Of a stretch of DNA of 64,000 nucleotides, positions 18,568 through 28,106 are shown one piece after another. Within the stretch, counting starts at the first letter, position 1. Every line of letters starts with the position of its first letter. A program made the position numbers and the translations under genes. Below the pieces are notes generated by a model. That model was not told the origin of the DNA, searched no databases, and saw only the letters and a program-made list of their open reading frames with translations. Source of the DNA: Bradyrhizobium sp. AZCC 1719 (lineage in GTDB: Bacteria; Pseudomonadota; Alphaproteobacteria; Rhizobiales; Xanthobacteraceae); the NCBI RefSeq assembly GCF_036924525.1, contig NZ_JAZHRU010000001.1:372001-436000 (forward strand). Reading direction: 5' to 3'.

Positions 18568-20657
18568 GTGCCGGTCTCCTGCACTTCCATCTCCTGCACT
18601 TCCAGCGGGATCTGGACAAAGATCGTGCTGCCTCTTCCCGGCGCGGATTCCACCGCGATCGTGCCGCCGAGCAGCGCGACGCGCTCCTTCATGCCGGAGA
18701 GGCCAAGTCCGGACGGTTGACCGCCGCCCATCGCATTGCGGCTGACGCTTTCCGGATCGAAGCCAACGCCGTCATCCTCGAGAACAAGCGCCAGCCCGTC
18801 CGATTTCTTCTCGAGCACGATACTGACCTTGCTGGCGCTGGCGTGCTTCAGGACATTGGTCAATCCCTCCTGGACCAGTCGATACAGCACCGCCGCGACA
18901 TCGGGAGGCAGCGAATTGTCCCGCCCGAACGTCTGGATATCGATACGAATGCCATAACGCTCCTGCCACTCCGCAACGTAGGCTTCGATCGCCCTGAAGA
19001 TTCCGAGGTCGTCGATCGCGGTCGGCCGCAGGTCCGACGCGGTGCGGTGAATGTCCCGGCCGATCTGCGCGGCAAGCTGTTCCAGCCATCGCACCTGCTC
19101 GGAGGCTGCTTCCGTATTGCCGCCTTTTGCCAATCCCTGTTCAAGCGCCTTCAGGCCGAGAGACAATCCCGTCACCGTCTGGCCGATCTGATCGTGCAGT
19201 TCTCGCGAAATCCGGCGCTGCTCTTCTTCCTGGGCCGAAGCCAGGCGACGAAGCAAGTGAGAACGCTCGGCCTCCGCGCGCTTGAGGATATCGATGTCGG
19301 CGAGCACGCCGTGAATCACGTGACGCCGGTTGGGCGGACCTTCCGCCCTGCCTGCCGCACGTAACCAGTAATCACCGCGATCGTCGGATTGAACCGGAAA
19401 TTCGACGCTGCCTGATTTGCCGCTTTCGAGGCAAGCGCCGCCGAACGAGGCCAGAGCCGCGCGGTGCGGCGGTTCGAGCAACGCAAAGATCCGGTCCGCG
19501 GTCCATCTGGTTTCGCCCGATCGGTCGCTCGGCAACCCCAGCAATGCGCCAAAGCGGCTGCAACCGCTGAACTCATTTGCGGTCAGATCCCAGCGCCAGG
19601 TACCGAGTTCGGCGGCATCGATGGCAAGCGCGCCGCGTTTTTCGCTGTCCAGCAGCGCTGCGGCCGACTGAAGCGCCTCCATGCGACGCCGCTGCGCGAT
19701 CTCGCGGGCGATCACCAGTCCAAGCGCGATGGCGAGCCCGACACTCGCCGCCGTTCCTGCGACCAGCAGCCGCAGCGAGCGGGATACGGGAGCATTCAGT
19801 TCAGCGACGGGAACGCCCACGTGAACCGACCATCCTTCGGTGCCCACCAAGCCGCGATGGACGGTTTCGACATCCATCCCCTCCCGCGTCTGGGTGCGCA
19901 GCGAATTCGAGCCGCCGCGGGCGATGACTTCCTGCACCGCGGGCGTCTTCGCGCTTGTACTGACGGCTCTGGCATCAGGCGTTCGTGCGACAATCTCGTC
20001 CTTGGCGTCAACGACGGTGCCGGCCCATCCAACGGGCAGACCGGCCTGACCAAGAATGGTACCGATCTGATCGGGCAACAGCCCGACGGTCAGGACGTAG
20101 CGAAGTTCGCCCTCTCGAACAACCGGCACACGCAGTGCCACGAGCCGCTTGCCGATGGAGGCCTGGTACGGCCCTAGCCCGCCAAGGACTGGCTTACGTG
20201 TGCGGAGCACGGCGTCGAAGCTTTCGCTGTCGGTCACCGGCCCAAGCGGCGCGCCGAGCGGCCGCAATACGTTGAGGACCTGTTCCCGGTCCGGCTTGGT
20301 CAGGAAGGCGGTCTCCCACAGCGGACGGGCGGCGACTATTCGTTTCGCCTCGCGATAGAAGTCGCCCAAATTGCCATCGTCGAGCGCGGCCGAGCTTGCA
20401 AGCGTCTCCGCGACTTGTATTTCGTGGGAAATTTCGCCCTCGATCCGGTGCGCCACTTGCGTCAGCGCCTCGGTGGCGGCTTGGCGGGCGTAGCTTCGTT
20501 CCTGGTCGGCGGTGATATAGGCCATCCATCCCCCGAGCAGCAGGACTGGAATGGCGGCCGTCAGAACCAGCGCAGTGAAAAGCCAGACAGCTTCCTTGCT
20601 TCGGCCCGAACCGGAGGAGAGCCTGTTACTTAACTCCGCGATCATGGACGCGCGCAT
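18564..20657 (-). CDS. Membrane sensor histidine kinase (HisKA_3 type) with periplasmic sensor domain
   Basis: A 697-residue kinase. A first membrane span (WLFTALVLTAAIPVLLLGGWMAY) and a second near residue 310 (LLVAGTAASVGLAIALGLVIA) enclose a periplasmic dCache-like domain of about 250 residues. A PAS-like region follows, then a HisKA_3 dimerisation domain with the phospho-histidine in RRISRELHDQIGQT and an HATPase with NVLKHA and DDGVGFD. It signals to the regulator that overlaps its end. The C-terminus ends in a short duplication (EVQEMEVQE), matching a 15-bp tandem repeat in the DNA. The periplasmic domain suggests a small-molecule ligand, not identifiable here. Confidence 0.92.
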   Translation of the reverse strand: MRASMIAELSNRLSSGSGRSKEAVWLFTALVLTAAIPVLLLGGWMAYITADQERSYARQAATEALTQVAHRIEGEISHEIQVAETLASSAALDDGNLGDFYREAKRIVAARPLWETAFLTKPDREQVLNVLRPLGAPLGPVTDSESFDAVLRTRKPVLGGLGPYQASIGKRLVALRVPVVREGELRYVLTVGLLPDQIGTILGQAGLPVGWAGTVVDAKDEIVARTPDARAVSTSAKTPAVQEVIARGGSNSLRTQTREGMDVETVHRGLVGTEGWSVHVGVPVAELNAPVSRSLRLLVAGTAASVGLAIALGLVIAREIAQRRRMEALQSAAALLDSEKRGALAIDAAELGTWRWDLTANEFSGCSRFGALLGLPSDRSGETRWTADRIFALLEPPHRAALASFGGACLESGKSGSVEFPVQSDDRGDYWLRAAGRAEGPPNRRHVIHGVLADIDILKRAEAERSHLLRRLASAQEEEQRRISRELHDQIGQTVTGLSLGLKALEQGLAKGGNTEAASEQVRWLEQLAAQIGRDIHRTASDLRPTAIDDLGIFRAIEAYVAEWQERYGIRIDIQTFGRDNSLPPDVAAVLYRLVQEGLTNVLKHASASKVSIVLEKKSDGLALVLEDDGVGFDPESVSRNAMGGGQPSGLGLSGMKERVALLGGTIAVESAPGRGSTIFVQIPLEVQEMEVQETGT

Positions 20658-20874
20658 GTTGGTTCGCCGGCGAAAACTGACAACGCCGAGGCTCCTTTAC
20701 GTTGCATTCCCCGATCGGACCAGCCTGACATTCGTCTGCCAAGCGTCAACTTGACGGCCGGGGTCAGGTAATTCCTGACGTTCAACCGGCGGAACGAACA
20801 TTGACGCGCCGATGATAGATGGTGGGCACGGCGCAAGCGCGCCTTTGCCTACCGAGCTGCGGAGTGCTGCACAC

Positions 20875-21297
20875 TTACGTCGAATGCACTGGCTGCGGCT
20901 CGTCCACGTATCGGTGCGCGAGCCACGACGACAGCGCCGCAGGTACCATGGCGACGCTGCCGTAGAGCAGAAACTGCACCATGCCGGTATCCGGTCCGCG
21001 CGAACCATAGAGCAGTTCTGACGCCGCAAATCCGATGGCGCCCACGATCAGGATACGCGCTACGAAAGGAATGCGCTTGACGTGACAGAGAATGTCGTCG
21101 ATGGCGCCGATCATCAGCGCAGGCACGATGCCGAACAGATAGCTGTATTGCAGCGTCTTGGCGAAAGCGCCGAGGAATTTCCCGATCTCCGACCAGTTGG
21201 TGTCGGTCCAGTAGCCCGAGGCCACCGTGGTCGCGAACAGCATCAGGAATCCGCCGACGAACGGGCCGATAGCTCCGAAGATCAGATAGCGTTTCAT
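20875..21297 (-). CDS. Integral membrane protein, DUF5413-like (140 aa)
   Basis: A 140-residue protein with four predicted membrane spans, beginning MKRYLIFGAIGPFVGGFLML and including LQYSYLFGIVPALMIGAIDDIL and LLYGSVAMVPAALSSWLAHRY. The pattern resembles a membrane family found in Bradyrhizobium and filed as DUF5413; the name is from memory. CAGGAGGCAG precedes the ATG. It stands alone; about 215 bp without a gene lie on each side. Function unknown. Confidence 0.7.
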   Translation of the reverse strand: MKRYLIFGAIGPFVGGFLMLFATTVASGYWTDTNWSEIGKFLGAFAKTLQYSYLFGIVPALMIGAIDDILCHVKRIPFVARILIVGAIGFAASELLYGSRGPDTGMVQFLLYGSVAMVPAALSSWLAHRYVDEPQPVHST

Positions 21298-21450
21298 GAA
21301 ACTGCCTCCTGGCGCTGGTTACCCAATACAGCAGCTCAAGGGCCAAGTAAATTTGGCCGCTCCACCTTCCCATTGCCCGAGAACTACTGACAGCACCAGC
21401 ATCTGAATCAGGTTGCGCCGAGGGCGGATGAACAGCGTTCAGCAACATGA

Positions 21451-21484
21451 AAATGGCTGGACGCAAGAAATGGCTGGACGCAAG
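21451..21484 (+). repeat. 17-bp perfect tandem duplication
   Basis: The 17-bp unit AAATGGCTGGACGCAAG occurs twice head to tail (21451-21467 and 21468-21484) in a gap between two minus-strand genes. It is probably a slippage duplication; no gene or regulator is linked to it. Confidence 0.6.
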
Positions 21485-21519
21485 GCTGGTTCGGGTAGTC
21501 CGATCAGTGAACGACGCGG

Positions 21520-22641
21520 TTACCTTCTGCCGGCAGCCGCTACAGCCGCCGCGGGCTCATTGTTCTTCCCAAGAATCCGGTCGGAGCCGAAACGAATGGT
21601 CCACTGCGCCACCGACAGCAGCAGCGATTCATAGATCGCCACGCACTGCTCGAGTTCCCGGTCGGTGGATGGCGGACAGTTCGGACGGTTGCGGACGATC
21701 ATCGTCGTTGTCGACCAGCTCAGCAGCGCCGCCTTGCACGCGACGATCAGGCCGTATACCCGGTCGGGCTCGAGCAAGGGTTCGATGGCCTCGACCTTGA
21801 CGTCGGCCTTCAGGGCGAGCGCTGCGACGACGTGGGTGTATTCACCCCGCACCGCAAACCGGTTCACGATCGAATCGTTGAGCTTGCCCGTGCGATTGAG
21901 CGCGACGACTTCGCTTTGCGCCTGGGTATAATCAATCGCCTTCCGTGCCGCGTCACCCTGTCCGGCAGCCCCGGCAGAACCTTGGATTTTCTTCCGTGCA
22001 ACAGGTCGCGACGCCGTCAAGAACCGCGCGCGGACCACGTCGGCAACTCTGCCCAGAAGCTCCCGAAGCAGGTTGCCGGGAATGTCCAATCGAAGCCCGA
22101 GCTTTTCCGCGAGGACTTCGTCGCGCTCGGCCCGCCCCACCAGCGTCGCGTAGCCGCATTCGGAGAAACGCGCGCCGGCGTTGCGCGCGAGCGCGCTGGA
22201 GACGTGGACGTCGCCAAATCGCATCAGCGCGTCGGTGAGCGCCTCATTGAGGATCTTTCTGTCCGATATTGCCAGCAAATGCTGCTGGCTGCGGCTTTTG
22301 ACGATTTCAAGAAGGTCGGCTTCCGACAGGCAGTTGGAGCATCTGAGAACCGGTGCCGCCAGCAAGTGGTTTTCGTGAAATGCAAGCTTGCGGATGGTCT
22401 GGCGCGGGGCGCGGTCGATGGTGGAAAGGGCCTGGCTGAGCTGGACCACGGTTTTCGCGTCCACCCGCTCGATCAGGTGGGCGAGAACGCCATCGACGGC
22501 TGCGATCTGCGATTCACCGAGACGATCGACATTGGACAGGAACAGGTCCGTCACCTCCCCGAAAATCCGGGCGTCGTGCTCGGGTCCCTCCTTTTCGGCG
22601 CCGTTCAATTCCGCGCGCAAGTTCGGCGATGCAGCAGGCAT
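21520..22641 (-). CDS. DUF2336 domain protein
   Basis: A 373-residue soluble, mostly alpha-helical protein. Segments such as RIFGEVTDLFLSNVDRLGESQIAAVDGVLAHLIERV and VSSALARNAGARFSECGYATLVGRA are typical of DUF2336 proteins in alphaproteobacteria, which have HEAT-like helical repeats and unknown roles. A conserved CSNC motif occurs near residue 100. A short frame ends 2 bp before the start codon and might be coupled to it. Confidence 0.8.
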   Translation of the reverse strand: MPAASPNLRAELNGAEKEGPEHDARIFGEVTDLFLSNVDRLGESQIAAVDGVLAHLIERVDAKTVVQLSQALSTIDRAPRQTIRKLAFHENHLLAAPVLRCSNCLSEADLLEIVKSRSQQHLLAISDRKILNEALTDALMRFGDVHVSSALARNAGARFSECGYATLVGRAERDEVLAEKLGLRLDIPGNLLRELLGRVADVVRARFLTASRPVARKKIQGSAGAAGQGDAARKAIDYTQAQSEVVALNRTGKLNDSIVNRFAVRGEYTHVVAALALKADVKVEAIEPLLEPDRVYGLIVACKAALLSWSTTTMIVRNRPNCPPSTDRELEQCVAIYESLLLSVAQWTIRFGSDRILGKNNEPAAAVAAAGRR

Positions 22642-22643
22642 GG

Positions 22644-22793
22644 CTATGCCGCCTCCGCACCGGTCATGCCGGCACGCCGCGTCACTTTACGGCCCACCGC
22701 GCGGATGGCCGGCATCTTCGCAAATCCATCGGCAGCGGCATGAACGCGCATTTGAGTGCCATTCGACAGGCTGGTCCCGGCAGCCTTTTTCAC
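22644..22793 (-). CDS. Possible short reading frame ahead of the DUF2336 gene (49 aa)
   Basis: From a GTG at 22793 a frame of 49 codons ends in TAG two bases before the DUF2336 ATG. The peptide is basic (MRVHAAADGFAKMPAIR, then GRKVTRRAGMTGAEAA). The tight spacing suggests translational coupling, but there is no clear ribosome site, and the upstream open frame may mean a remnant of a longer protein. Low confidence. Confidence 0.25.
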   Translation of the reverse strand: MKKAAGTSLSNGTQMRVHAAADGFAKMPAIRAVGRKVTRRAGMTGAEAA

Positions 22794-23410
22794 TTCAACG
22801 ACAGCAATGAGGCGGGTGCGAGTAGCCGCTGATCGTACTCAGCCTTCCCTAACGGGTGGTTGTTCCGGAACGCTGATTTTGCGCATTTTTACGGAGTTTT
22901 GGGGAGGTGAAGGCGGGCCCGGCCATCTGCCGGGCGTTCGGGCCAAGCAGCATCGGCTTCGGGAGGCCTCACCGGAAGCCGAAATCACGGTCGCCGCGTT
23001 ACGGAACGCACGGCCGTTCGCCGCACTGTTCGATCACGGCTGAGACGGCGTCCGGAAGACTCGCATCTGTTCCTTCTCCGGAACCGTCAGGCTGACACAA
23101 GAAGCGCAGCGCAAAACCGAGTCGTTTTCACTTTCGCGCTTCGCTCGACGTGGCGCGCACGCAACAGTCTTGAGAAGTGTTGGTGCGAGCCATTACAGCT
23201 TCGCAGCGAGCCATTGCAGCTTCGCAGCATTGGCGCATAATTCGCGTGGGGCCGCGCAGCACTTTTCGATTCGGACATCGGCAGAAATCGAGCAACCACA
23301 CCGGGTGAGTTCCCGGTGACGGACGACGTGTGCGGCAGCGCAAACCGCGTGCAGCGCCCCCAATGAAGAGCGGCCAGCACCGCACGCACGCAACCCTTGG
23401 GGAACGGCTC
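22794..23410. other. Gene-poor interval with a 21-bp tandem duplication
   Basis: About 617 bp with no protein gene I can support. It holds a tandem pair of the 21-bp unit GCGAGCCATTRCAGCTTCGCA at 23185-23205 and 23206-23226, differing at one base. The promoter of the small secreted protein at 23411 should lie at its right end and that of the DUF2336 gene at its left. Confidence 0.5.
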
Positions 23411-23677
23411 ATGACTATCCATCGTACAAGCAAGATCGCACTTCTCTTCGCCATCGCTCTCGCGGCGACGACGCTTTCCGCACGCCCAGGCCTCGCCTTC
23501 TCGGAGGCGCAGCAGATGTGCACCGGCGATGCCATGCGGCTCTGCGGCCATGAAGTCCCCAACGTCCAGCGAATCACCGCCTGCATGGTCAGGAACCGCG
23601 CGCATGTCAGCCCGGGCTGCCGCGCCGTGATGGAGCGCGAAGGCGCACGGCGACGGGCCGCCTCCGCAGAGCGATAG
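23411..23677 (+). CDS. Small secreted cysteine-rich protein (88 aa)
   Basis: An 88-residue protein with a clear signal peptide (ALLFAIALAATTLSARPGLAFS). The mature part has four cysteines in the order MCTGDAMRLCGHEVP, TACMVRNRAHVSPGCRAVM, then a basic tail. This resembles the short Cys-rich repeat found in many small Bradyrhizobium exported proteins (C-x7-C and C-x11-C). Two disulfides in the periplasm are likely. A good terminator follows 29 bp after the stop. Function unknown. Confidence 0.75.
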   Translation: MTIHRTSKIALLFAIALAATTLSARPGLAFSEAQQMCTGDAMRLCGHEVPNVQRITACMVRNRAHVSPGCRAVMEREGARRRAASAER

Positions 23678-23706
23678 ACTGCTTCGCTCGAAGTCGAACG
23701 CAGAAC

Positions 23707-23746
23707 GGCCTCGGCAGAACTGCGAGCAATGCTGAGGCCTTTTTTG
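23707..23746 (+). terminator. Rho-independent terminator
   Basis: GGCCTCGGCA pairs with TGCTGAGGCC (one G-T mismatch type pair) and is followed by a run of T. It closes the single-gene unit of the small cysteine-rich protein. Confidence 0.85.
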
Positions 23747-23840
23747 TGTTGGACTGTTTGGCGACGCCCGCGGCAATCGATGGCTTTACCGCGGCGGTAT
23801 CAACTCACGCTTGAGCGCGCATCAGGGGCGCTCTCCGCAG

Positions 23841-25448
23841 CTACTCCCCCCACAGTGCGAACGCGTCGTTGAACGCGCGTTCGCCCGGAGAGCCCTTTTC
23901 GATCGCGATGATGGCGCGGCGCTGGTTGACGTAGACCAGCGGCACGTCGAACCAGGAGCGCTCCTTCAGGAGCTGCAAATTGCGGGCGCGGTCGGAATCG
24001 ACGTTGGAAAGGCCAACCAGGAAGAAGCCGTCGGTCACTTTCACGGCGAGCCCCGCCAGCGGCGTGCCGCGCGCCTGCTCGTTGGACTTCATCAAGATGC
24101 CCGGCACATTGCCGACGCCGCCGCCGGAAAAATCCTGCGGCAGGATGAAGGTCAATTCCGCGGTGTGGCTCGCCGGCAGCGAGGTATCCGTGTTGCGGCG
24201 GAACGACATCGTCATCTTGAACTTGCGGTCGGGAATCTCGATATCGGCGCGCACGGCAACGTCCGGCTTCTGATTGCCGCTCGCCTTGATCGGTTCAGTG
24301 CGCCAGATCACCGAGCCGACATATTGCTTGCCTTTGGGATCGGACGGATCCTCGTCATACAGCACGACGCGCTGCGCCACGGGCGCCACGTTCTCGCTCG
24401 ACGACGGCTGGCCGACACGGTCGGGAATCTTCGGGCGCGACTGCGGCGCGGCCGGATCCTTCGGCGCTTCCACCACAGATGAGGATTTGAACAGGCCGCT
24501 CACGGCTGTCACGACCGACTTGCCCCAGAGGATGCCGGCGCCGACCAGAATGAGCACGATGCCGACCGCGATCGCGCTCTTGAACGGAAACGCGGCGCCT
24601 GCGCGGGCGGGCTTTTTCGGCTGGTCGCGATCCTGCGACAGACGCGGACGATCGCGCAACGGCGGCTGCGACGCGTAGCGGTCGGCTTCCGCCTGCGATT
24701 CGTCGTACGAATAGGGCGCTTCGGGATCGGCACCGCGGTCTTCCATGCTCGGCTCGAGCCGGTCGAATTCCGGCGAGGGCGACGGCACGTTGGCATAAGT
24801 CTTCCGCGCGTTGCGGTTGGCTTGCGCCGCGGCGCGGCCAAGATCGTCGGCATCGGCTGCGATGTCGCGGAAGCCGCGCATGCCGGGCGGCTGCGGCGGC
24901 GTCGGCGGGCCACCATTACCATTGTCTGGGCCGCGACGGGGGCCGCGCTCGCGAGGCGGCGGTGGCGGCAGGCCAGCATCCTGCGTCGGAATCTGCGGCG
25001 GCTGCGGGCGCGGCGCGCCGGGCGGTGGCGCATCGGCGCGCAGATTGCGCGGCGGGCGTGGCTCCTCGCCAAGCGGCGGACGGCCATCGCGCGAGGGGCC
25101 TTGAGATGGCGGACGCGGGCGCGGCGTACCCGGCGGCGTGGCAGCCGCTTCCGGCGGGCGGGCATTGGCGCGGCGGAAGGCATCACCGCCGCGCGCAGCC
25201 CCGCCACCGCCGGGCCGCGAAGCTTCGCGGGCGCGCTGGGCGGCTTCCGATTCGACCTTGCGCACGGCCTCTTCCAGCGACAGCCGCTCGCGCGTGATTT
25301 CGGATTCGGAAAGCGGCGGCTGCACGCTGCGCAACTGCGCGATCAGCGCGGTACGCGCCCGCTCATAGAGCGCACGGCGGCTCTCGCCTGGAGCATTGGG
25401 GTCCAGGCCGGCGATAGCGCGTGCGATCAGCGGGTAATAATCAGCCAT
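23841..25448 (-). CDS. Proline-rich membrane protein of unknown function
   Basis: A 535-residue protein. A conserved N-terminal helical part (MADYYPLIARAIAGLDPN, then LYERARTALIAQLR) is followed by about 190 residues of Pro/Arg/Gly-rich low-complexity sequence. A single membrane span near residue 290 (AIAVGIVLILVGAGILWG) leads to a C-terminal beta-rich domain of about 200 residues that includes KMTMSFRRNTD and AELTFILPQDF. Its form suggests a cytoplasmic flexible arm anchored to a periplasmic domain. It is 37 bp downstream of purA, so it may share that transcript. No function assigned. Confidence 0.75.
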   Translation of the reverse strand: MADYYPLIARAIAGLDPNAPGESRRALYERARTALIAQLRSVQPPLSESEITRERLSLEEAVRKVESEAAQRAREASRPGGGGAARGGDAFRRANARPPEAAATPPGTPRPRPPSQGPSRDGRPPLGEEPRPPRNLRADAPPPGAPRPQPPQIPTQDAGLPPPPPRERGPRRGPDNGNGGPPTPPQPPGMRGFRDIAADADDLGRAAAQANRNARKTYANVPSPSPEFDRLEPSMEDRGADPEAPYSYDESQAEADRYASQPPLRDRPRLSQDRDQPKKPARAGAAFPFKSAIAVGIVLILVGAGILWGKSVVTAVSGLFKSSSVVEAPKDPAAPQSRPKIPDRVGQPSSSENVAPVAQRVVLYDEDPSDPKGKQYVGSVIWRTEPIKASGNQKPDVAVRADIEIPDRKFKMTMSFRRNTDTSLPASHTAELTFILPQDFSGGGVGNVPGILMKSNEQARGTPLAGLAVKVTDGFFLVGLSNVDSDRARNLQLLKERSWFDVPLVYVNQRRAIIAIEKGSPGERAFNDAFALWGE

Positions 25449-25485
25449 TTCTCTTCAATACTGCAGCCCCGGCGGTAACATCCCG

Positions 25486-26778
25486 TTAAGCCTCAAACGG
25501 GTTCTGCACCAGTATAGTATCCTCGCGTTCGGGGCTGGTGGAAAGCAATGCGATCGGACAACCCACGAGTTCCTCGACCCGGCGGACATATTTGATGGCC
25601 TGGGCCGGCAGATCCGCCCAAGAGCGGGCATTGGCGGTCGGCTCTTTCCAGCCCTCGATGGTTTCGTAGACCGGCACCACCCGGGCCTGGGCACCCTCGC
25701 CCGCCGGCAGATGGTCGATTTCCTTGCCGTCCAGCATATAGCCGGTGCAGACCTCGATGGTGTCGAAGCCGTCGAGAATATCGAGCTTTGTAAGCGCCAG
25801 ACCCGTGATGCCGCAAGTGCGGACTGTCTGCCGCACTAGGGCGGCGTCGAACCAGCCGCAGCGGCGCGGGCGGCCGGTGTTGGTGCCGAACTCGCGGCCC
25901 CGCTCGCCGATCTTGCGGCCGATCTCGTTGTCCTGCTCGGTCGGGAACGGGCCCTGGCCAACTCGCGTCGTATAGGCCTTGCAGATGCCGAGCACGTAGC
26001 CGACCGCACTCGCGCCCATGCCGGTGCCGGTTGCCGCTTGCGCTGCCACCGTGTTGGACGAGGTGACGTAGGGATAGGTGCCGTGATCGACATCGAGCAG
26101 CGCACCCTGCGCGCCCTCGAACAGGATGCGCTTGCCCTCGCGGCGCTTGATATCCAGCAGCCGCCACACCGTCTCCGCATAGGGCAAAAGCTTCGGCGCC
26201 AGCGCGGTAAGCTCTTTCAGAATGCCGTTGCCGTCGATCTCCTCGAGATTGAGCCCGCGGCGCAGCGCGTTGTGATGCGCCAGCAGCCGATCGATCTTGT
26301 GCGGCAGCGTGTCGAGGTCGGCTAAGTCCATCAGGCGAATCGCGCGGCGACCGACCTTGTCCTCATAGGCCGGGCCGATGCCGCGGCGCGTGGTGCCGAT
26401 TGCGGTGACGGCGTTACTGGATTCGCGTAGCGCATCGAGGTCGCGATGCAAGGGCAGAATCAGCGTGACGTTTTCGGCAATGCGCAGGTTTTCCGGACTG
26501 ACGGCGACACCTTGGCCCTTCAGCCGCACCACCTCGTCGAGGAAGGCTTGCGGATCGAACACCACGCCATTGCCGATCACGGCAAGCTTCGACGGCCGCA
26601 GCACGCCGGACGGCAGCAGTGCGAGCTTGTAGGTCTCGCCGTTGATGACGAGCGTATGGCCGGCATTATGGCCGCCCTGGAAGCGCACGACGATATCGGC
26701 CTGCTCCGACAACCAGTCGACGATCTTGCCCTTCCCCTCGTCACCCCATTGGGCGCCGACGACGACAACATTGGCCAT
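25486..26778 (-). CDS. purA: Adenylosuccinate synthetase
   Basis: A 430-residue PurA of standard length. The N-terminus [18 protein letters not shown] holds the GTP-binding loop with the catalytic Asp, [10 protein letters not shown] follows, and GIGPAYEDK and [23 protein letters not shown] match the IMP and aspartate site. It joins IMP and aspartate in the first committed step of AMP synthesis. The ATG at 26778 gives the usual N-terminus. It may be co-transcribed with the proline-rich membrane protein downstream. Confidence 0.97.
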   Translation of the reverse strand: MANVVVVGAQWGDEGKGKIVDWLSEQADIVVRFQGGHNAGHTLVINGETYKLALLPSGVLRPSKLAVIGNGVVFDPQAFLDEVVRLKGQGVAVSPENLRIAENVTLILPLHRDLDALRESSNAVTAIGTTRRGIGPAYEDKVGRRAIRLMDLADLDTLPHKIDRLLAHHNALRRGLNLEEIDGNGILKELTALAPKLLPYAETVWRLLDIKRREGKRILFEGAQGALLDVDHGTYPYVTSSNTVAAQAATGTGMGASAVGYVLGICKAYTTRVGQGPFPTEQDNEIGRKIGERGREFGTNTGRPRRCGWFDAALVRQTVRTCGITGLALTKLDILDGFDTIEVCTGYMLDGKEIDHLPAGEGAQARVVPVYETIEGWKEPTANARSWADLPAQAIKYVRRVEELVGCPIALLSTSPEREDTILVQNPFEA

Positions 26779-27068
26779 TTTTAAGATGTTCCCTGCAAAT
26801 CTCTTGGTTCCAGCATGATTTCACCGGAGAACCGGTACCTGTGTTTCCGGACCATGCCCTAAGCTCGCCCAGCCAAAATCACGGCCGGGGCCGCTCGCGT
26901 GCAGGGCGCCCCACCGGATAAAGGAAGCAGGTGATCTAGGCAAGCAAGAAGGCGGCTTTAAGGGGGCCTTAGAACAGCTCCAACCCATTGATATCCCCGT
27001 AAAATCCTGGCCCTCCCGGTCTTGCACGGGCGAGAAACGCATTAATGTTCGGCAATGATGGAAAGGCC

Positions 27069-27542
27069 ATGTCCAAAACCACCCGTGCGACGCTAGCGCT
27101 GGAAAAGCTGGGCGTGAAATTCGCCCTGCACGCTTACGACTACGACCCGGATGCCGCGAGCATTGGGCTGCAGGCGGCGGAAGCGCTCGGCGTAGAGCCC
27201 GCGCGCGTGCTGAAGACGCTGATGGCCGAGGTCGACGGCAAGCCGGTCTGCGCCATGGTGCCGTCGGACTGCGAGGTCAGCATGAAAAAGCTCGCGACCG
27301 CGTTCGGCGCCAAGGCGGCGAAGATGATGCGGCCGGCGGATGCCGAACGGCTGACCGGCTATCATGTCGGCGGCATCTCGCCGTTCGGACAGAAGAAGCG
27401 TGTGCCGGTCGCGATCGAAGAAGCTGCGCTCGGCCATGCCAGCGTATTCCTCAATGGCGGCCAGCGCGGCCTGCAGGTCGAACTCGATCCCAACGACGCC
27501 GTGAAGGCTGCGGGCGCGATCGCGCGCGCTCTCGTGGCGTGA
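27069..27542 (+). CDS. ybaK: YbaK/EbsC-family Cys-tRNA(Pro) deacylase
   Basis: A 157-residue YbaK-domain protein: MSKTTRATLALEKLGVKFALHAYDYDP, then ALGVEPARVLKTLMAEVDGK and GYHVGGISPFGQKKRVPVAIEE. The conserved Lys in VLKTL and the GGISPFG loop are family hallmarks. YbaK removes cysteine mischarged onto tRNA-Pro. The ATG at 27069 with GGAAAGG upstream is chosen over one at 27045. A stretch of about 290 bp before it has no gene. Confidence 0.9.
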   Translation: MSKTTRATLALEKLGVKFALHAYDYDPDAASIGLQAAEALGVEPARVLKTLMAEVDGKPVCAMVPSDCEVSMKKLATAFGAKAAKMMRPADAERLTGYHVGGISPFGQKKRVPVAIEEAALGHASVFLNGGQRGLQVELDPNDAVKAAGAIARALVA

Positions 27543-27564
27543 GCGGCCTTCGCCGCGGCGGAGC

Positions 27565-27756
27565 CTATTTGGCGAGTCTGGGCTGCGTCTGCGCCCATCG
27601 CATTGCCTCGATGATGGCCTGGCGCAATTTCGGGCGCTGCTCTTCATCGCATTCGATGAACGCCAGAATGGAATTGGCGCGAACGGCAAACTGGTGACGT
27701 GTTTCGGCTTCGGCTTCTTCGGCCGACATCGGCTTGTTCACGGAATGACCCATCAT
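27565..27756 (-). CDS. Small hypothetical helical protein (63 aa)
   Basis: A soluble, acidic, helical peptide: MMGHSVNKPMSAEEAEAETR, then ILAFIECDEEQRPKLRQAIIEAMRWAQ. No domain is recognised. The starts at 27756 and 27729 are both possible and neither has a strong ribosome site; the frame is open further upstream, but that part looks non-coding. It converges on the ybaK gene with 22 bp between them. Confidence 0.5.
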   Translation of the reverse strand: MMGHSVNKPMSAEEAEAETRHQFAVRANSILAFIECDEEQRPKLRQAIIEAMRWAQTQPRLAK

Positions 27757-28106
27757 CTGCAAAAATTCAGTGTCACGGACAGGCGAAACGCTTGAGAGCG
27801 GAGTCGCGCAAACCGTGGTCCCAACGATCGAACGAACGCCCAATACTGAAAATAGCCCGGAATAACTCACTGCATGCGCCCCCGAAAAACAAACCAAGGT
27901 TGGGTCACATGAATCAATCGTCCTTTGATTGCATATTTGCCTGCCTGCTGGCAACCCCAAACAGCCAGCAAGGCGGGCTGCATGGTCGCGATGCATCTGC
28001 ACCATTGATGAGCGGCGCAAATCGGTGTCTGTGACCAGGGCCGGGCCACATTCCGGCCCGGCGTCGATCGCCGGGCGGGCCGCGGCACCATGAACCGGTC
28101 CCTCGA
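27757..28106. other. Intergenic stretch with no recognised feature
   Basis: About 350 bp between a small minus-strand gene and the DMT transporter. It should hold both promoters, but I see no clear palindrome, known motif or reading frame with family resemblance. Confidence 0.4.
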
